64,000 nt of DNA from Cyclobacterium qasimii M12-11B (GTDB lineage: Bacteria; Bacteroidota; Bacteroidia; Cytophagales; Cyclobacteriaceae), in NCBI RefSeq assembly GCF_000427295.1, contig NZ_ATNM01000191.1, forward strand, positions 124,001 to 188,000. Direction: 5' to 3'. Of this stretch, positions 56,660 through 64,000 are shown piece by piece. The translations under genes were made by a program, and so were the position numbers. The notes beneath the pieces are model-generated. The model was not told the origin of the DNA. It worked only from the letters and a program-made list of their open reading frames with translations, and searched no databases. The first letter of the stretch is position 1; each line of letters begins with the position of its first letter.

Positions 56660-58216
56660 TTATTGCTGTTCTAATGAAACAATTTCAGAAATCGGTAAAA
56701 TCTGAAAAGTCATATGTGCTTGACTACTTTCATATATTATACCCAGATTATCCTCATCTATCATGGTCATACAACTATAACCCCAACCCTTTTGAGCATC
56801 CAATAAAACTTGATTGGCATACGGCCAGGTAAGCCCCTCATCATGGCTTGCTTTCACAGTGATATTATACCTACCATCGGTGGCTGATGGGTTAGAAAAA
56901 AGCAACCAATTCTGGTTGTACCTGATAAGACTTGCCATGCAAATTGGCTCAATTAAAGCACTTCTGTTGGAAGGGTGTTCTTGCCAGGTTTTACCCATGT
57001 CTGACGTCGTTAAAACTGCTCTTGAACCACCTCGGTCATCTCTCATATTTAACATTAAATCGCCATTCAACAATTCTACAACCTGAGCTTCAGTGGTTTT
57101 TGATCTCGCGCCAGTCCCTACCTGCCAGGTTTCTCCTTGATCTTGACTATAGATAATGGTACTATGTGGTATTTGTTCGTTGTCTTTATATTGTGCGGCA
57201 AAGACAAGGGTGCCATCTTTCATGCTAATGCCCTTTCCAGGCCCATTGAAAAACAATTGCCAGGAAGAATCCTTCATCGGTTGTGTAATATTTAAGGGCT
57301 TGGTCCAAGTCAGGCCATCATCTTCAGATTTAACAATCATCAGTTGCCCTGTTTCCTTAGGGGTCAGACCAGGTTCTGAACTTCTCCATGCTGCTGTCCC
57401 AGGCTTACCATGTAGCCAGAGAGCCACAACATAAATGTCCCCGCTAGCTTCATCTACTAAAATGGAAGGATCCCCTATACCATTTTGGTTCTGTGGTAAC
57501 CCTCCCCATTCTACCATATCCATAATAATCTGCATCGGTTCCCAATTATTGCCTCCATCTACACTTCTACTCAAACCTACATCTATGTCACCCTGCAAAT
57601 CAGAAGAGTCATCATACCTAACATCATAAACAGCCATTATCGTCCCAGACGTGCTCGTAGCGAGGCCAGGGATTCTAAATGCTGCTACCCCATCGTCCCC
57701 TTCATTTCGTAGTGCTTTACCTATTCTGTAAGCAAATGTATTTTGCTGCCCAGCAGGTCTTACTTTTTCCCCAGAAACTTCAATCATGGGTATTTGAAGG
57801 GAAAACCTGCTTTTAAGAGGTGTATCTTCAGGAATGGTCACTTTAACAATTAGCTCTATTGTTCCAGGCAGTAAGCTTTTGTCCTCGAATAACCTCCACC
57901 TATTTTCTCCTTTGAGAAATTCACCTTGAAGTGATTCCTCTATCCCTTCCTTATTGACCATATCTATTGACAAATCTGTAAATTCGGCATCAGATAGTAT
58001 TGCGATTTCAAGGCTATTTAGAATATCCTCATTTTTTGATTCCAATTTAAGCCTTGCTATAGGCGTCGTTTTCCCTTGTATTACAGGAACATAAATCTGT
58101 TCAAAAGTAATGTTATCAGAGATGGGAAAATCCTTTTCTCCACCACAAGAAATAAAATTCATCAGAAGAGTGCAAACCAATAAAATTTTGAGTTTAAAAA
58201 CATTCTTTACTTTCAT
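56660..58216 (-). CDS. Exo-alpha-sialidase (GH33) lipoprotein
   Basis: 518-residue secreted sialidase that removes terminal sialic acids. Lipobox FISC, Cys24. Residues about 30-150 are a beta-sandwich sialidase N-terminal domain. The propeller starts with AAFRIPGLA (Arg181 of the arginine triad), DVRYDD supplies the acid Asp, Glu376 (TTEAQVVEL) and Tyr480 (GYSCMTM) fit the nucleophile pair, and five Asp-boxes occur near 217, 297, 357, 404 and 457 (SVDGGNNW, SEDDGLTW, SQDQGETW, TSDMGKTW, SHDEGLTW). No SusC/SusD or sialate catabolic genes adjoin it. Confidence 0.92.
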   Translation of the reverse strand: MKVKNVFKLKILLVCTLLMNFISCGGEKDFPISDNITFEQIYVPVIQGKTTPIARLKLESKNEDILNSLEIAILSDAEFTDLSIDMVNKEGIEESLQGEFLKGENRWRLFEDKSLLPGTIELIVKVTIPEDTPLKSRFSLQIPMIEVSGEKVRPAGQQNTFAYRIGKALRNEGDDGVAAFRIPGLATSTSGTIMAVYDVRYDDSSDLQGDIDVGLSRSVDGGNNWEPMQIIMDMVEWGGLPQNQNGIGDPSILVDEASGDIYVVALWLHGKPGTAAWRSSEPGLTPKETGQLMIVKSEDDGLTWTKPLNITQPMKDSSWQLFFNGPGKGISMKDGTLVFAAQYKDNEQIPHSTIIYSQDQGETWQVGTGARSKTTEAQVVELLNGDLMLNMRDDRGGSRAVLTTSDMGKTWQEHPSNRSALIEPICMASLIRYNQNWLLFSNPSATDGRYNITVKASHDEGLTWPYANQVLLDAQKGWGYSCMTMIDEDNLGIIYESSQAHMTFQILPISEIVSLEQQ

Positions 58217-58464
58217 AACACTGATTTTTCTGCGAAAACGATTTGAATTGCTTATATTGATATAAGTTTAATAAGAAAGATGCAATGGCCAATCTATTAT
58301 TTGATGGAATTACTTCCTTTGAAAGATCATGAAACCCTATCACATTCTTCGAATTTAAAGATAATCCAAATTTTTTGTAAAAATTGAATATTGGCACATG
58401 GCCCGAAGGTAATTTTAATCATTCTCACTCTCTTGGGACAGGCGTTAGCTTTTGGTTTTCTTGA

Positions 58465-58680
58465 GTTGATATACTTAATGACTATCATGAAAAAATAAAA
58501 AGTGAAACTTTTGCTCAATTATTGAAAGTGCTAAATAATTGGGGGAAAGTGGTTATCATTTCCACAACCTTTTGTGATATAATTCCACTAACACTTTTTC
58601 TATATGATTTAAAGAAGTCCGAATTGAGTTTACTATTTATTGATGCTGTCATTGATCAAATTGATTTTCGTGCTTTTTAG
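58465..58680 (+). other. Possible gene remnant on the plus strand
   Basis: A 71-codon open stretch ending TAG at 58680, with no ATG (VDILNDYHEKIKSETFAQLL at the start, DAVIDQIDFRAF at the end). The codon content looks protein-like, with alternating hydrophobic positions. It may be the 3-prime end of a decayed gene. No family recognised. Confidence 0.2.
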
Positions 58681-58734
58681 GATAGACAATATCTTGGGGA
58701 TTTCTCCATGGAAAACACAAGCTTAATGGTTAAA

Positions 58735-58775
58735 TAAAAAAGGCTATTCCCCTAAATATATTAAGAGAATAGCCT
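58735..58775 (-). terminator. Rho-independent terminator of the coiled-coil lipoprotein gene
   Basis: AGGCTATTC (58741-58749) pairs with GAATAGCCT (58767-58775); on the minus strand it is followed by seven T. About 30 bases after the stop. Confidence 0.75.
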
Positions 58776-58803
58776 AGCAGGTGTTATTTAAAGCAACAAA
58801 AAC

Positions 58804-59247
58804 TTATATATCATTAAGTTCATCTTTTAATTTTTCAAGGCTTTTTTCTGCCTCTTTTTCTAACATTTCAAATTCTGATTTAATTTGAACTTTGCGTTTA
58901 TCTGAAGCTTTTTCGAATTCTCTGGCCTTCACTTCGAGGTTTCTCATATTTTTATCTGCTGTTGCCAGAAATTCATTAATCGTGGAATTGGCCGGTTCAA
59001 TCTGGTTTTCTTGAATCTCCTGCTTCAAATTTTCCAGCTCTTCCTTTAATTCCGTTTGCTCTTCAGCAATCTCATCCTTAAAGGAATTCATGGTCTCACT
59101 CAATTCTCTATCGGCTTCGGCGCTTTCTTCTTTCACCTCATTCTTAGTGTTTTCTAAATGATTCTCAGCAGTTTTGTTTTCACTACATGAGGTAAACATT
59201 AAGGATAACGCTACTCCGGTACTGAAATAAATTGCATTAAATTTCAT
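58804..59247 (-). CDS. Small coiled-coil lipoprotein
   Basis: 147-residue lipoprotein. The frame is open from 59298, but ATG 59247 begins the signal (MKFNAIYFSTG, lipobox FTSC). The mature part is almost all charged helix rich in Glu and Lys (EIAEEQTELKEELENLKQEI), predicting a long coiled coil. Function unknown; such proteins may act at the envelope. It has its own terminator and stands alone. Confidence 0.65.
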   Translation of the reverse strand: MKFNAIYFSTGVALSLMFTSCSENKTAENHLENTKNEVKEESAEADRELSETMNSFKDEIAEEQTELKEELENLKQEIQENQIEPANSTINEFLATADKNMRNLEVKAREFEKASDKRKVQIKSEFEMLEKEAEKSLEKLKDELNDI

Positions 59248-59632
59248 AATTGTTGTTGGTTTAATTTCAATAATGATATTTACTTTAGCTCTCCACAATT
59301 AGAATGAGCCAAAGTAGTTAACTGCTTTAAATTGTTCAAAAACGATGCCATTACCCGTAATGCAAAAGAACAGTTGATCTCGATCAAATTTAAAATAGCC
59401 AGCATTTATACCTTACCAGAAATTACTGCGCTTATAAAGCCGTAAAAGCATATTTATCTGATGGCTTAAACCTAAATAGTATTGATTTACGTATGTTAAA
59501 AAGTGAATGCCAGGGGTGATTTAAGGTGAAAAAAAATCAAAACGATAGTCCTGCTCTAATTTCCTGGCAAATCTAAATTGAACAATTCTTGTGTATATCC
59601 CGTTTTTACTCTGGATTAAAAAATATTAATTT
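59248..59632. other. Divergent control region, no gene seen
   Basis: 385 bases between the coiled-coil lipoprotein and msrAB, divergently transcribed. Contains one isolated TACGTAT at 59488-59494 without an inverted partner. Nothing else recognised. Confidence 0.4.
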
Positions 59633-60727
59633 ATGAATTATCCTATGAAATCAATGGTAGCGGCCTTTGCGCTACTTTTAGTCGCTATTACTTCGTGTAA
59701 TGGCTCGGAGAAATCCGATGAAAATAATAAAACAGTTAATTTAGCCTCTTATCCTGGAAACACTGAAAAAGCTACTTTTGCTGGTGGCTGTTTTTGGTGT
59801 ATCGAATCTCCATTTGAAGGCATCGATGGTATTCTTTCCGTAGTTTCCGGATATGCAGGTGGCAAAGAGAAAAACCCTACCTACCAGCAGGTTTCTTCAG
59901 GCAAAACAAGCCACAAGGAAGCCGTTCAGGTAACTTATGATCCGGATGTTATCAGTTATAGTGAAGTTATCGATATCTTCTGGCAACAATATGACCCTAC
60001 TGATGATGGAGGTAGTTTTTATGATCGAGGAAGCCAATATCAATCAGCGATTTTTTATCACGACAACAAACAAAAGAAAGTAGCAGAATCACTAAAAGAG
60101 GGAATTGATGATTCTGGAATCTTTGATAAACCTGTAGCTACTCCTATTGTCAAGTTTACCAATTTTTATCCTGCTGAAGAATACCACCAGGACTACTATA
60201 AAAAAGAGCCTGCCGCATACAAATCTTACAGGGTAGGTTCAGGCAGAGACCGTTTTATTAGTGATCATTGGGAAATTCCAAAAGAAGGCAAGTATCCAAA
60301 ACCTTCGAACAAAGATCTGAAAGAAAGGTTAACCAAGCTACAATATCAGGTTACCATGGAAGATGCTACAGAACGCTCATTTGATAATGTTTACAATGGG
60401 AATAAGGAGTCTGGTATTTATGTATGCATTGTCTCAGGCGCTCCGCTATTTAGTTCAACTGATAAATATGAATCTGGATCAGGATGGCCAAGCTTTTCTA
60501 AACCTATAGACGCAAGGTACCTGGAAAAACCTACCGATAGAGGCCATGGAATGGTAAGAGTAGAAGTAAGAAGTAAATTTGGTGATTCCCACCTTGGGCA
60601 TGTATTCAACGATGGTCCCGATCCTACAGGTTTGAGGTATTGTATGAATTCTGCCGCAATGAAATTTATTGCTAAGGATGACATGAAAGCTGCTGGATAC
60701 GAGCAATTCATGTGGAAAATAAAGTAG
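59633..60727 (+). CDS. msrAB: Lipoprotein MsrA-MsrB fusion, methionine sulfoxide reductase
   Basis: 364-residue bifunctional repair enzyme. It carries a lipobox (ITSC, Cys22), so it works in the envelope. MsrA is at about 45-200 with GCFWC at 52-56 (catalytic Cys53), and MsrB at about 225-364 with SGSGWPSF and RYCMNSA (catalytic Cys337). The zinc-binding CxxC pairs of some MsrB are absent. Start at 59633 or ATG 59645. A strong terminator follows. It reduces both S and R methionine sulfoxides, probably with thioredoxin-like donors of the periplasm. Confidence 0.93.
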   Translation: MNYPMKSMVAAFALLLVAITSCNGSEKSDENNKTVNLASYPGNTEKATFAGGCFWCIESPFEGIDGILSVVSGYAGGKEKNPTYQQVSSGKTSHKEAVQVTYDPDVISYSEVIDIFWQQYDPTDDGGSFYDRGSQYQSAIFYHDNKQKKVAESLKEGIDDSGIFDKPVATPIVKFTNFYPAEEYHQDYYKKEPAAYKSYRVGSGRDRFISDHWEIPKEGKYPKPSNKDLKERLTKLQYQVTMEDATERSFDNVYNGNKESGIYVCIVSGAPLFSSTDKYESGSGWPSFSKPIDARYLEKPTDRGHGMVRVEVRSKFGDSHLGHVFNDGPDPTGLRYCMNSAAMKFIAKDDMKAAGYEQFMWKIK

Positions 60728-60750
60728 AAGACTAAACCAACAACTACCAT

Positions 60751-60785
60751 AAAAAGGCTTGAAAAATAAATTTCAAGCCTTTTTC
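60751..60785 (+). terminator. Rho-independent terminator after msrAB
   Basis: AAAAAGGCTTGAAA pairs with TTTCAAGCCTTTTT, short AT loop, T run at the end; about 25 bases after the stop. Confidence 0.9.
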
Positions 60786-60987
60786 AATTTAAACTGAAAT
60801 AGAAATACACTTTCTTGAAACCTCATACCGATCAAATCCCATAATGAAATTGTAATCAATAGGCATTGGAGGGACTTGTAGCAGAATTAGTTGCTGAAAT
60901 CCACGGACAAGAAGCCTGTCACCCATTTCGCCACATCAATTGCCCTCAATGAAGGTCTAGCAGTGACAATTTATATTTGGTCAATTA

Positions 60988-61712
60988 TCAGTTGATCCAT
61001 TTATTAATAAACTGCAAAAAACCTTCTTTATAACCTTCGCTAACACTAATATTCATAATACCCATATTCACAGTACTTTTACTAATACTGATAATTTGGT
61101 CAAGTGAAATAATAAAGGAGCGATGAACCCGCATAAACTGTCCTTCTGGAAGTAATTCTTCCATGCTTTTTAATGTCGTTAAGGAAAGCAATGGTGCATT
61201 TTTTCCTACCAAATGGACTTTGACATAATCTTTATACCCTTCTACCAGTACAATGTCTTTTAACATTACTTTCACCAGTTGGTATTCGACCTTTAAAAAA
61301 ATGTAATCTTCTGCCGTTGTCTGGTTGGTAACCGTTTGTTTTTCAAAATATTTAAGGGCTTTTTGACTGGCATTTAAAAACTCTTCATAGCCAAACGGCT
61401 TCAGCAAATAATCCAGTGCATCTACCTTATATCCTTCTATGGCAAATTGATTGTAGGCGGTGGTGAAAATAATTTTAGGAGATTGCTTTCCTTTTCTTCC
61501 TTCCAAGACTCTAGCCAATTCCATCCCTGTTAAATCAGCCATCTGTATGTCTAAAAACATGAGGTCAACTTCATGTCCATTGATATAGGACAAGGCATCC
61601 AAAGCACTATCAAATTTTTCTTCCAAAACCAAAATCCGGTTTTGTTCACAAAGTTGCATACTAGATCCAATGCCAGTGGCTCATCATCTACGACAACACA
61701 TTTGATTTTCAT
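60988..61712 (-). pseudogene. LytTR-family response regulator, frameshifted near the N-terminus
   Basis: Response regulator with LytTR DNA-binding domain. The ATG at 61712 overlaps the kinase stop (ATGA) and opens MKIKCVVVDDEPLALDLVC with the acidic pair, then the frame is lost after FVNKT. The other frame (from 61659) carries the rest: LVLEEKFDS, phospho-Asp in LMFLDIQMADLTGME, and a LytTR domain at the end (FLKVEYQLVKVMLKDIVLVE, GQFMRVHRSFIISL). One missing base near A4 at 61631-61634 would give 241 residues, the normal size. Translationally coupled to the LytS-type kinase. Confidence 0.85.
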
Positions 61713-62782
61713 GCCAAATCTATTTTTAATTGCGTTCGGTATTCGTTTTCAGGATTGTCCTCATCAATCGTCAATTTACATTTATTTCCATAAATCAAAT
61801 CCAATCTTCTTCTGGTATTGGTAAGTCCTATTCCACTACCCAACTCTTCTTTGCTTTTAGGGTTTGCTGGAAATTTCAAATTTACAGTTTTAAGTTCAAG
61901 AACTTTTCCTTTTTGGCTTACAAAAATCTCTATTTTACTCTCTAATTTGGCACTGACACCATGTTTAAAACAATTCTCTATAAATGGCAGTAAAAGCATC
62001 GGTGCTATTGGTATGTCTTCCGTCTTTTCCTGAATTTCTAAATTCAACTTCACTTTATCAGATAACCTTAAGCGCATCAACTCCACGTAATCTCTTATAA
62101 AATCAAGTTCTTTACTCAAATACGTTGTATCCTTGTCTGTTTCATAGAGCACATAACGCATCATTCTGGAAAGCTTTAAAATCGCTTTCTGGGCTCTCTC
62201 GACATCAATATTTGTTAATGAGTAGATGTTGTTAAGCGTATTAAAAAAGAAATGTGGGTTTATCTGTGCTTTTAAGTAGGACAACTCAGAGGTAACTTTT
62301 TCTTGCTCCATTTGTCTTCTAAGACCGGCATCTATTTGCCATTTTTCAATGACTACCACACTTGTGCTTATTCCTAAACCAAACAATATCAGTAGTATGG
62401 TAAACAAATCATAACTAAAATTCCTTGGCTTAGGCAAATAGGGTTTTTCAGGCCTGAAAGAATTGTGCATCAATTCAGGCAGATTAACAAGGTTTTCAAA
62501 TTGTATGATTATAAGCAAAAACAAAAGGGTAATTGATATGCCCACACCAACAAAGGCCCAGGTTTTCCCCTTAAAAAGCAGCCTGGGCACCATCAAGTAC
62601 ATGTTGAGGTAAAAGCCAACCATAAGAAAAAAGAGCGTCAGGCCTTGTTTGAACCAGTATTCAATTGGTAAGTCTACCTTCCACGATAGCGGGCTTACTA
62701 CAAAAATCACAATGGCTATAAATACCCAGACCAAAACGTGGATAAGTAGCGTAATTTTTCTAGGCTTAATTGAATTTGTCAT
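61709..62782 (-). CDS. LytS/YehU-type sensor histidine kinase
   Basis: 357-residue membrane kinase. The frame is open from 62896, but ATG 62782 starts MTNSIKPRKITLLIHVLVW directly at the first of four spans. The phospho-acceptor block is LKAQINPHFFFNTLNNIYS and the ATP-binding end includes LLPFIENCFKHGVS and GSGIGLTNTRRRLDLIYG. It pairs with the LytTR regulator, whose ATG overlaps its TGA by 4 bases. Signals sensed by this family are mostly unknown. Confidence 0.9.
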   Translation of the reverse strand: MTNSIKPRKITLLIHVLVWVFIAIVIFVVSPLSWKVDLPIEYWFKQGLTLFFLMVGFYLNMYLMVPRLLFKGKTWAFVGVGISITLLFLLIIIQFENLVNLPELMHNSFRPEKPYLPKPRNFSYDLFTILLILFGLGISTSVVVIEKWQIDAGLRRQMEQEKVTSELSYLKAQINPHFFFNTLNNIYSLTNIDVERAQKAILKLSRMMRYVLYETDKDTTYLSKELDFIRDYVELMRLRLSDKVKLNLEIQEKTEDIPIAPMLLLPFIENCFKHGVSAKLESKIEIFVSQKGKVLELKTVNLKFPANPKSKEELGSGIGLTNTRRRLDLIYGNKCKLTIDEDNPENEYRTQLKIDLA

Positions 62783-63075
62783 AATGAATAAATTTGGAGT
62801 TTGGCTACTCCGAAATGTAATAATCCGATATAAACATAAAAGAAAGATATTAAAAGAAATTTTTAAATCTACCAAATGGGATAGAATACCGCTCAATAGC
62901 GTAAATCAATCTATAAACAACATACAAAATACCCCAATTTAATTTAGTCTGATGATATGCGGTATTTGTCGATGGAAAAACCTTACCTATCTATTGCGTT
63001 TTTTAATTTGATAAGAAAAAATTTTCTTTGTTAAGGTATTTAACGACTTATATCTAATTGGAAAAATATATACAA

Positions 63076-64000
63076 ATGAAAGGGTTAACCAAACTATTAT
63101 TAATTTCGATTATATTCCTGGCTGTGGGATCTTTAGACAGCTTTGGCCAAAAGGCTACTGAGAAAAAAGAATTTAAAATCTCAGGTAAAGTCATAGACAA
63201 GGCGACAGGAGAACCTATCCCATATGCAACCGCATTTTTGAAAGAAGCAGCAACTGATGCTTCAGTTGCTGGAGGGGTTGCCGATGACAATGGCGAATTC
63301 TTTTTCAATGTAAAAACAGCTGGGAAATATAAGGTAGAACTTAGTTTTGTTGGCTATGACTCCTTTGTGAGAGGAGATGTGGAAGTAGGGCCAAATACAC
63401 CATCTTTATTTTTAGGCAATCTTGGTCTTAACGAGTCTGCTGTTTCTCTTGAAGAAGTTACCGTACAAGGCCAACGGAATTTGATAGAAGAAAAAGTAGA
63501 TCGAACCATTTACAATGCCGAGAATGATAAAACTACTGCTGGTGGCGATGCTTCCGATGTTTTACGAAGGGTACCAATGCTGACAGTAGATTTGGATGGA
63601 AATGTCTCCATGCGTGGTAGTAGTAATATTTTGGTGCTGATTGACAACAAGCAGTCTGCTATTGTCGCCAACAATATTGCAGATGCTTTAAAACAAATCC
63701 CTGCTGAAGAGATTAAATCTGTAGAAGTAATTACTTCTCCATCTGCCAAATATGATGCTGAAGGCACCGGCGGTGTAATCAATATAGTTACCAAGAAGAA
63801 CAAATTACAAGGAGCTTCTTTGAACATCAACACTAGTGCCGGTTTGAGAGGATCAAATCTTGGTTTAAACGCAGCATTGAAAAAAGGTAAAATGGGTTTT
63901 TCATTAGGTGGGTTTGGCCGTATGGGTTACAATATTTTGGGTAGCTTCGAAAATGAGCAAACACTTCTTTCTACAGATGGTCCTGCCACCAAAATTCTTC
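63076..64000 (+). CDS. TonB-dependent receptor (outer-membrane beta-barrel family), 3-prime end beyond window
   Basis: Open to the window end (308 complete codons seen). Signal peptide to about residue 25 (LLISIIFLAVGSLDSFGQ), carboxypeptidase-regulatory-like domain at about 35-115 (ISGKVIDKATGEPIPYAT), then a TonB plug: EEVTVQGQRN, VDLDGNVSMRGSSNILVLID, and KYDAEGTGGVINIVTKKNK near 230. This is the plug of the large Bacteroidota receptor family with an OMP_b-brl_3 barrel. The substrate is unknown. It is divergent from the LytS/LytTR genes, which may control it. Confidence 0.88.
   Translation, partial: MKGLTKLLLISIIFLAVGSLDSFGQKATEKKEFKISGKVIDKATGEPIPYATAFLKEAATDASVAGGVADDNGEFFFNVKTAGKYKVELSFVGYDSFVRGDVEVGPNTPSLFLGNLGLNESAVSLEEVTVQGQRNLIEEKVDRTIYNAENDKTTAGGDASDVLRRVPMLTVDLDGNVSMRGSSNILVLIDNKQSAIVANNIADALKQIPAEEIKSVEVITSPSAKYDAEGTGGVINIVTKKNKLQGASLNINTSAGLRGSNLGLNAALKKGKMGFSLGGFGRMGYNILGSFENEQTLLSTDGPATKIL

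Larger units (their letters stand above)
58217..58803. other. Intergenic region with possible decayed frame
   Basis: 587 bases with no confident gene. It includes the sialidase promoter region, the 71-codon open plus-strand stretch at 58465-58680 (listed) and the terminator of the coiled-coil lipoprotein. Confidence 0.45.

Noticed and set aside
59488-59494. TACGTAT heptamer upstream of msrAB
   Set aside because: Single copy with no inverted partner two bases away; another single copy occurs inside a SusD coding region (24387-24393), so isolated heptamers are expected by chance.
1-64000. CRISPR arrays, insertion sequences, integrases, tRNA or rRNA genes
   Set aside because: No regular direct repeats with spacers, no transposase-like frames with flanking inverted repeats and no tRNA or rRNA-like stretches were recognised by reading.

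Overview
The window is AT-rich DNA from a Bacteroidota bacterium, most likely a marine or environmental Cytophagales-type organism near Cyclobacterium, Echinicola or Algoriphagus. This rests on two SusC/SusD pairs, an ECF sigma/FecR pair, LytS/LytTR signalling, many lipoprotein signals, the near absence of Shine-Dalgarno sites and TAnnTTTG-like -7 elements. The genus is an inference. No rRNA, tRNA, CRISPR array, insertion sequence or integrase was seen.

Layout. 0.5-7.4 kb (+): a sialidase-like lipoprotein, a secreted FAD oxidoreductase, a Tat-exported GH109-like Gfo/Idh/MocA protein and an FG-GAP lipoprotein with one heme site. 7.4-9.7 kb (-): a zinc metallopeptidase and a lipoprotein of probable propeller fold. 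10.2-15.1 kb: a second Tat-type Gfo/Idh/MocA protein divergent from a large propeller-HEAT-cytochrome c lipoprotein. 15.3-23.7 kb (-): a polysaccharide-utilisation locus running sigma factor, FecR, SusC with STN domain, SusD, BNR_4 enzyme. 24-28.9 kb (-): a second SusC/SusD pair. 29.3-33.1 kb (-): an aldo/keto reductase, an SGNH hydrolase, a patatin and a small lipoprotein.

33.4-47.5 kb is a complete nitrate assimilation island: NarK-type transporter, a nitrate reductase fused to an FAD/NAD reductase and a 2Fe-2S domain, an unusual sirohaem-reductase-like protein with a rubredoxin tail, CobA (first step to sirohaem), NirB, NirD, and a two-component system of a PilJ-PAS sensor kinase and a NarL-type regulator. 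Three 16-bp dyads with the 7-2-7 geometry of NarL/NarP sites lie in its control regions. Two of them sit exactly 17 bp ahead of matching TANCTTAG promoter elements. This is the best candidate for an undescribed regulatory circuit.

47.6-55.0 kb (-) is a compact six-gene operon joining an FAD oxidoreductase and a NosR/NapH-like membrane iron-sulfur protein to three membrane glycosyltransferases and a lipoprotein. After it come a PAS histidine kinase, a GH33 sialidase, a coiled-coil lipoprotein, an MsrA-MsrB fusion, a LytS/LytTR pair and the start of a TonB-dependent receptor cut by the window end.

Six genes are broken by single-base length changes, seven events in all, each in or next to an A or T run: the ECF sigma factor, the aldo/keto reductase, the NarX-like kinase, the cellulose-synthase-like glycosyltransferase (twice), the PAS kinase and the LytTR regulator. 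In every case the lost domain continues in another frame. The shared pattern points to homopolymer indel errors in the sequence rather than real gene decay, so these genes are annotated at their full reconstructed extents.
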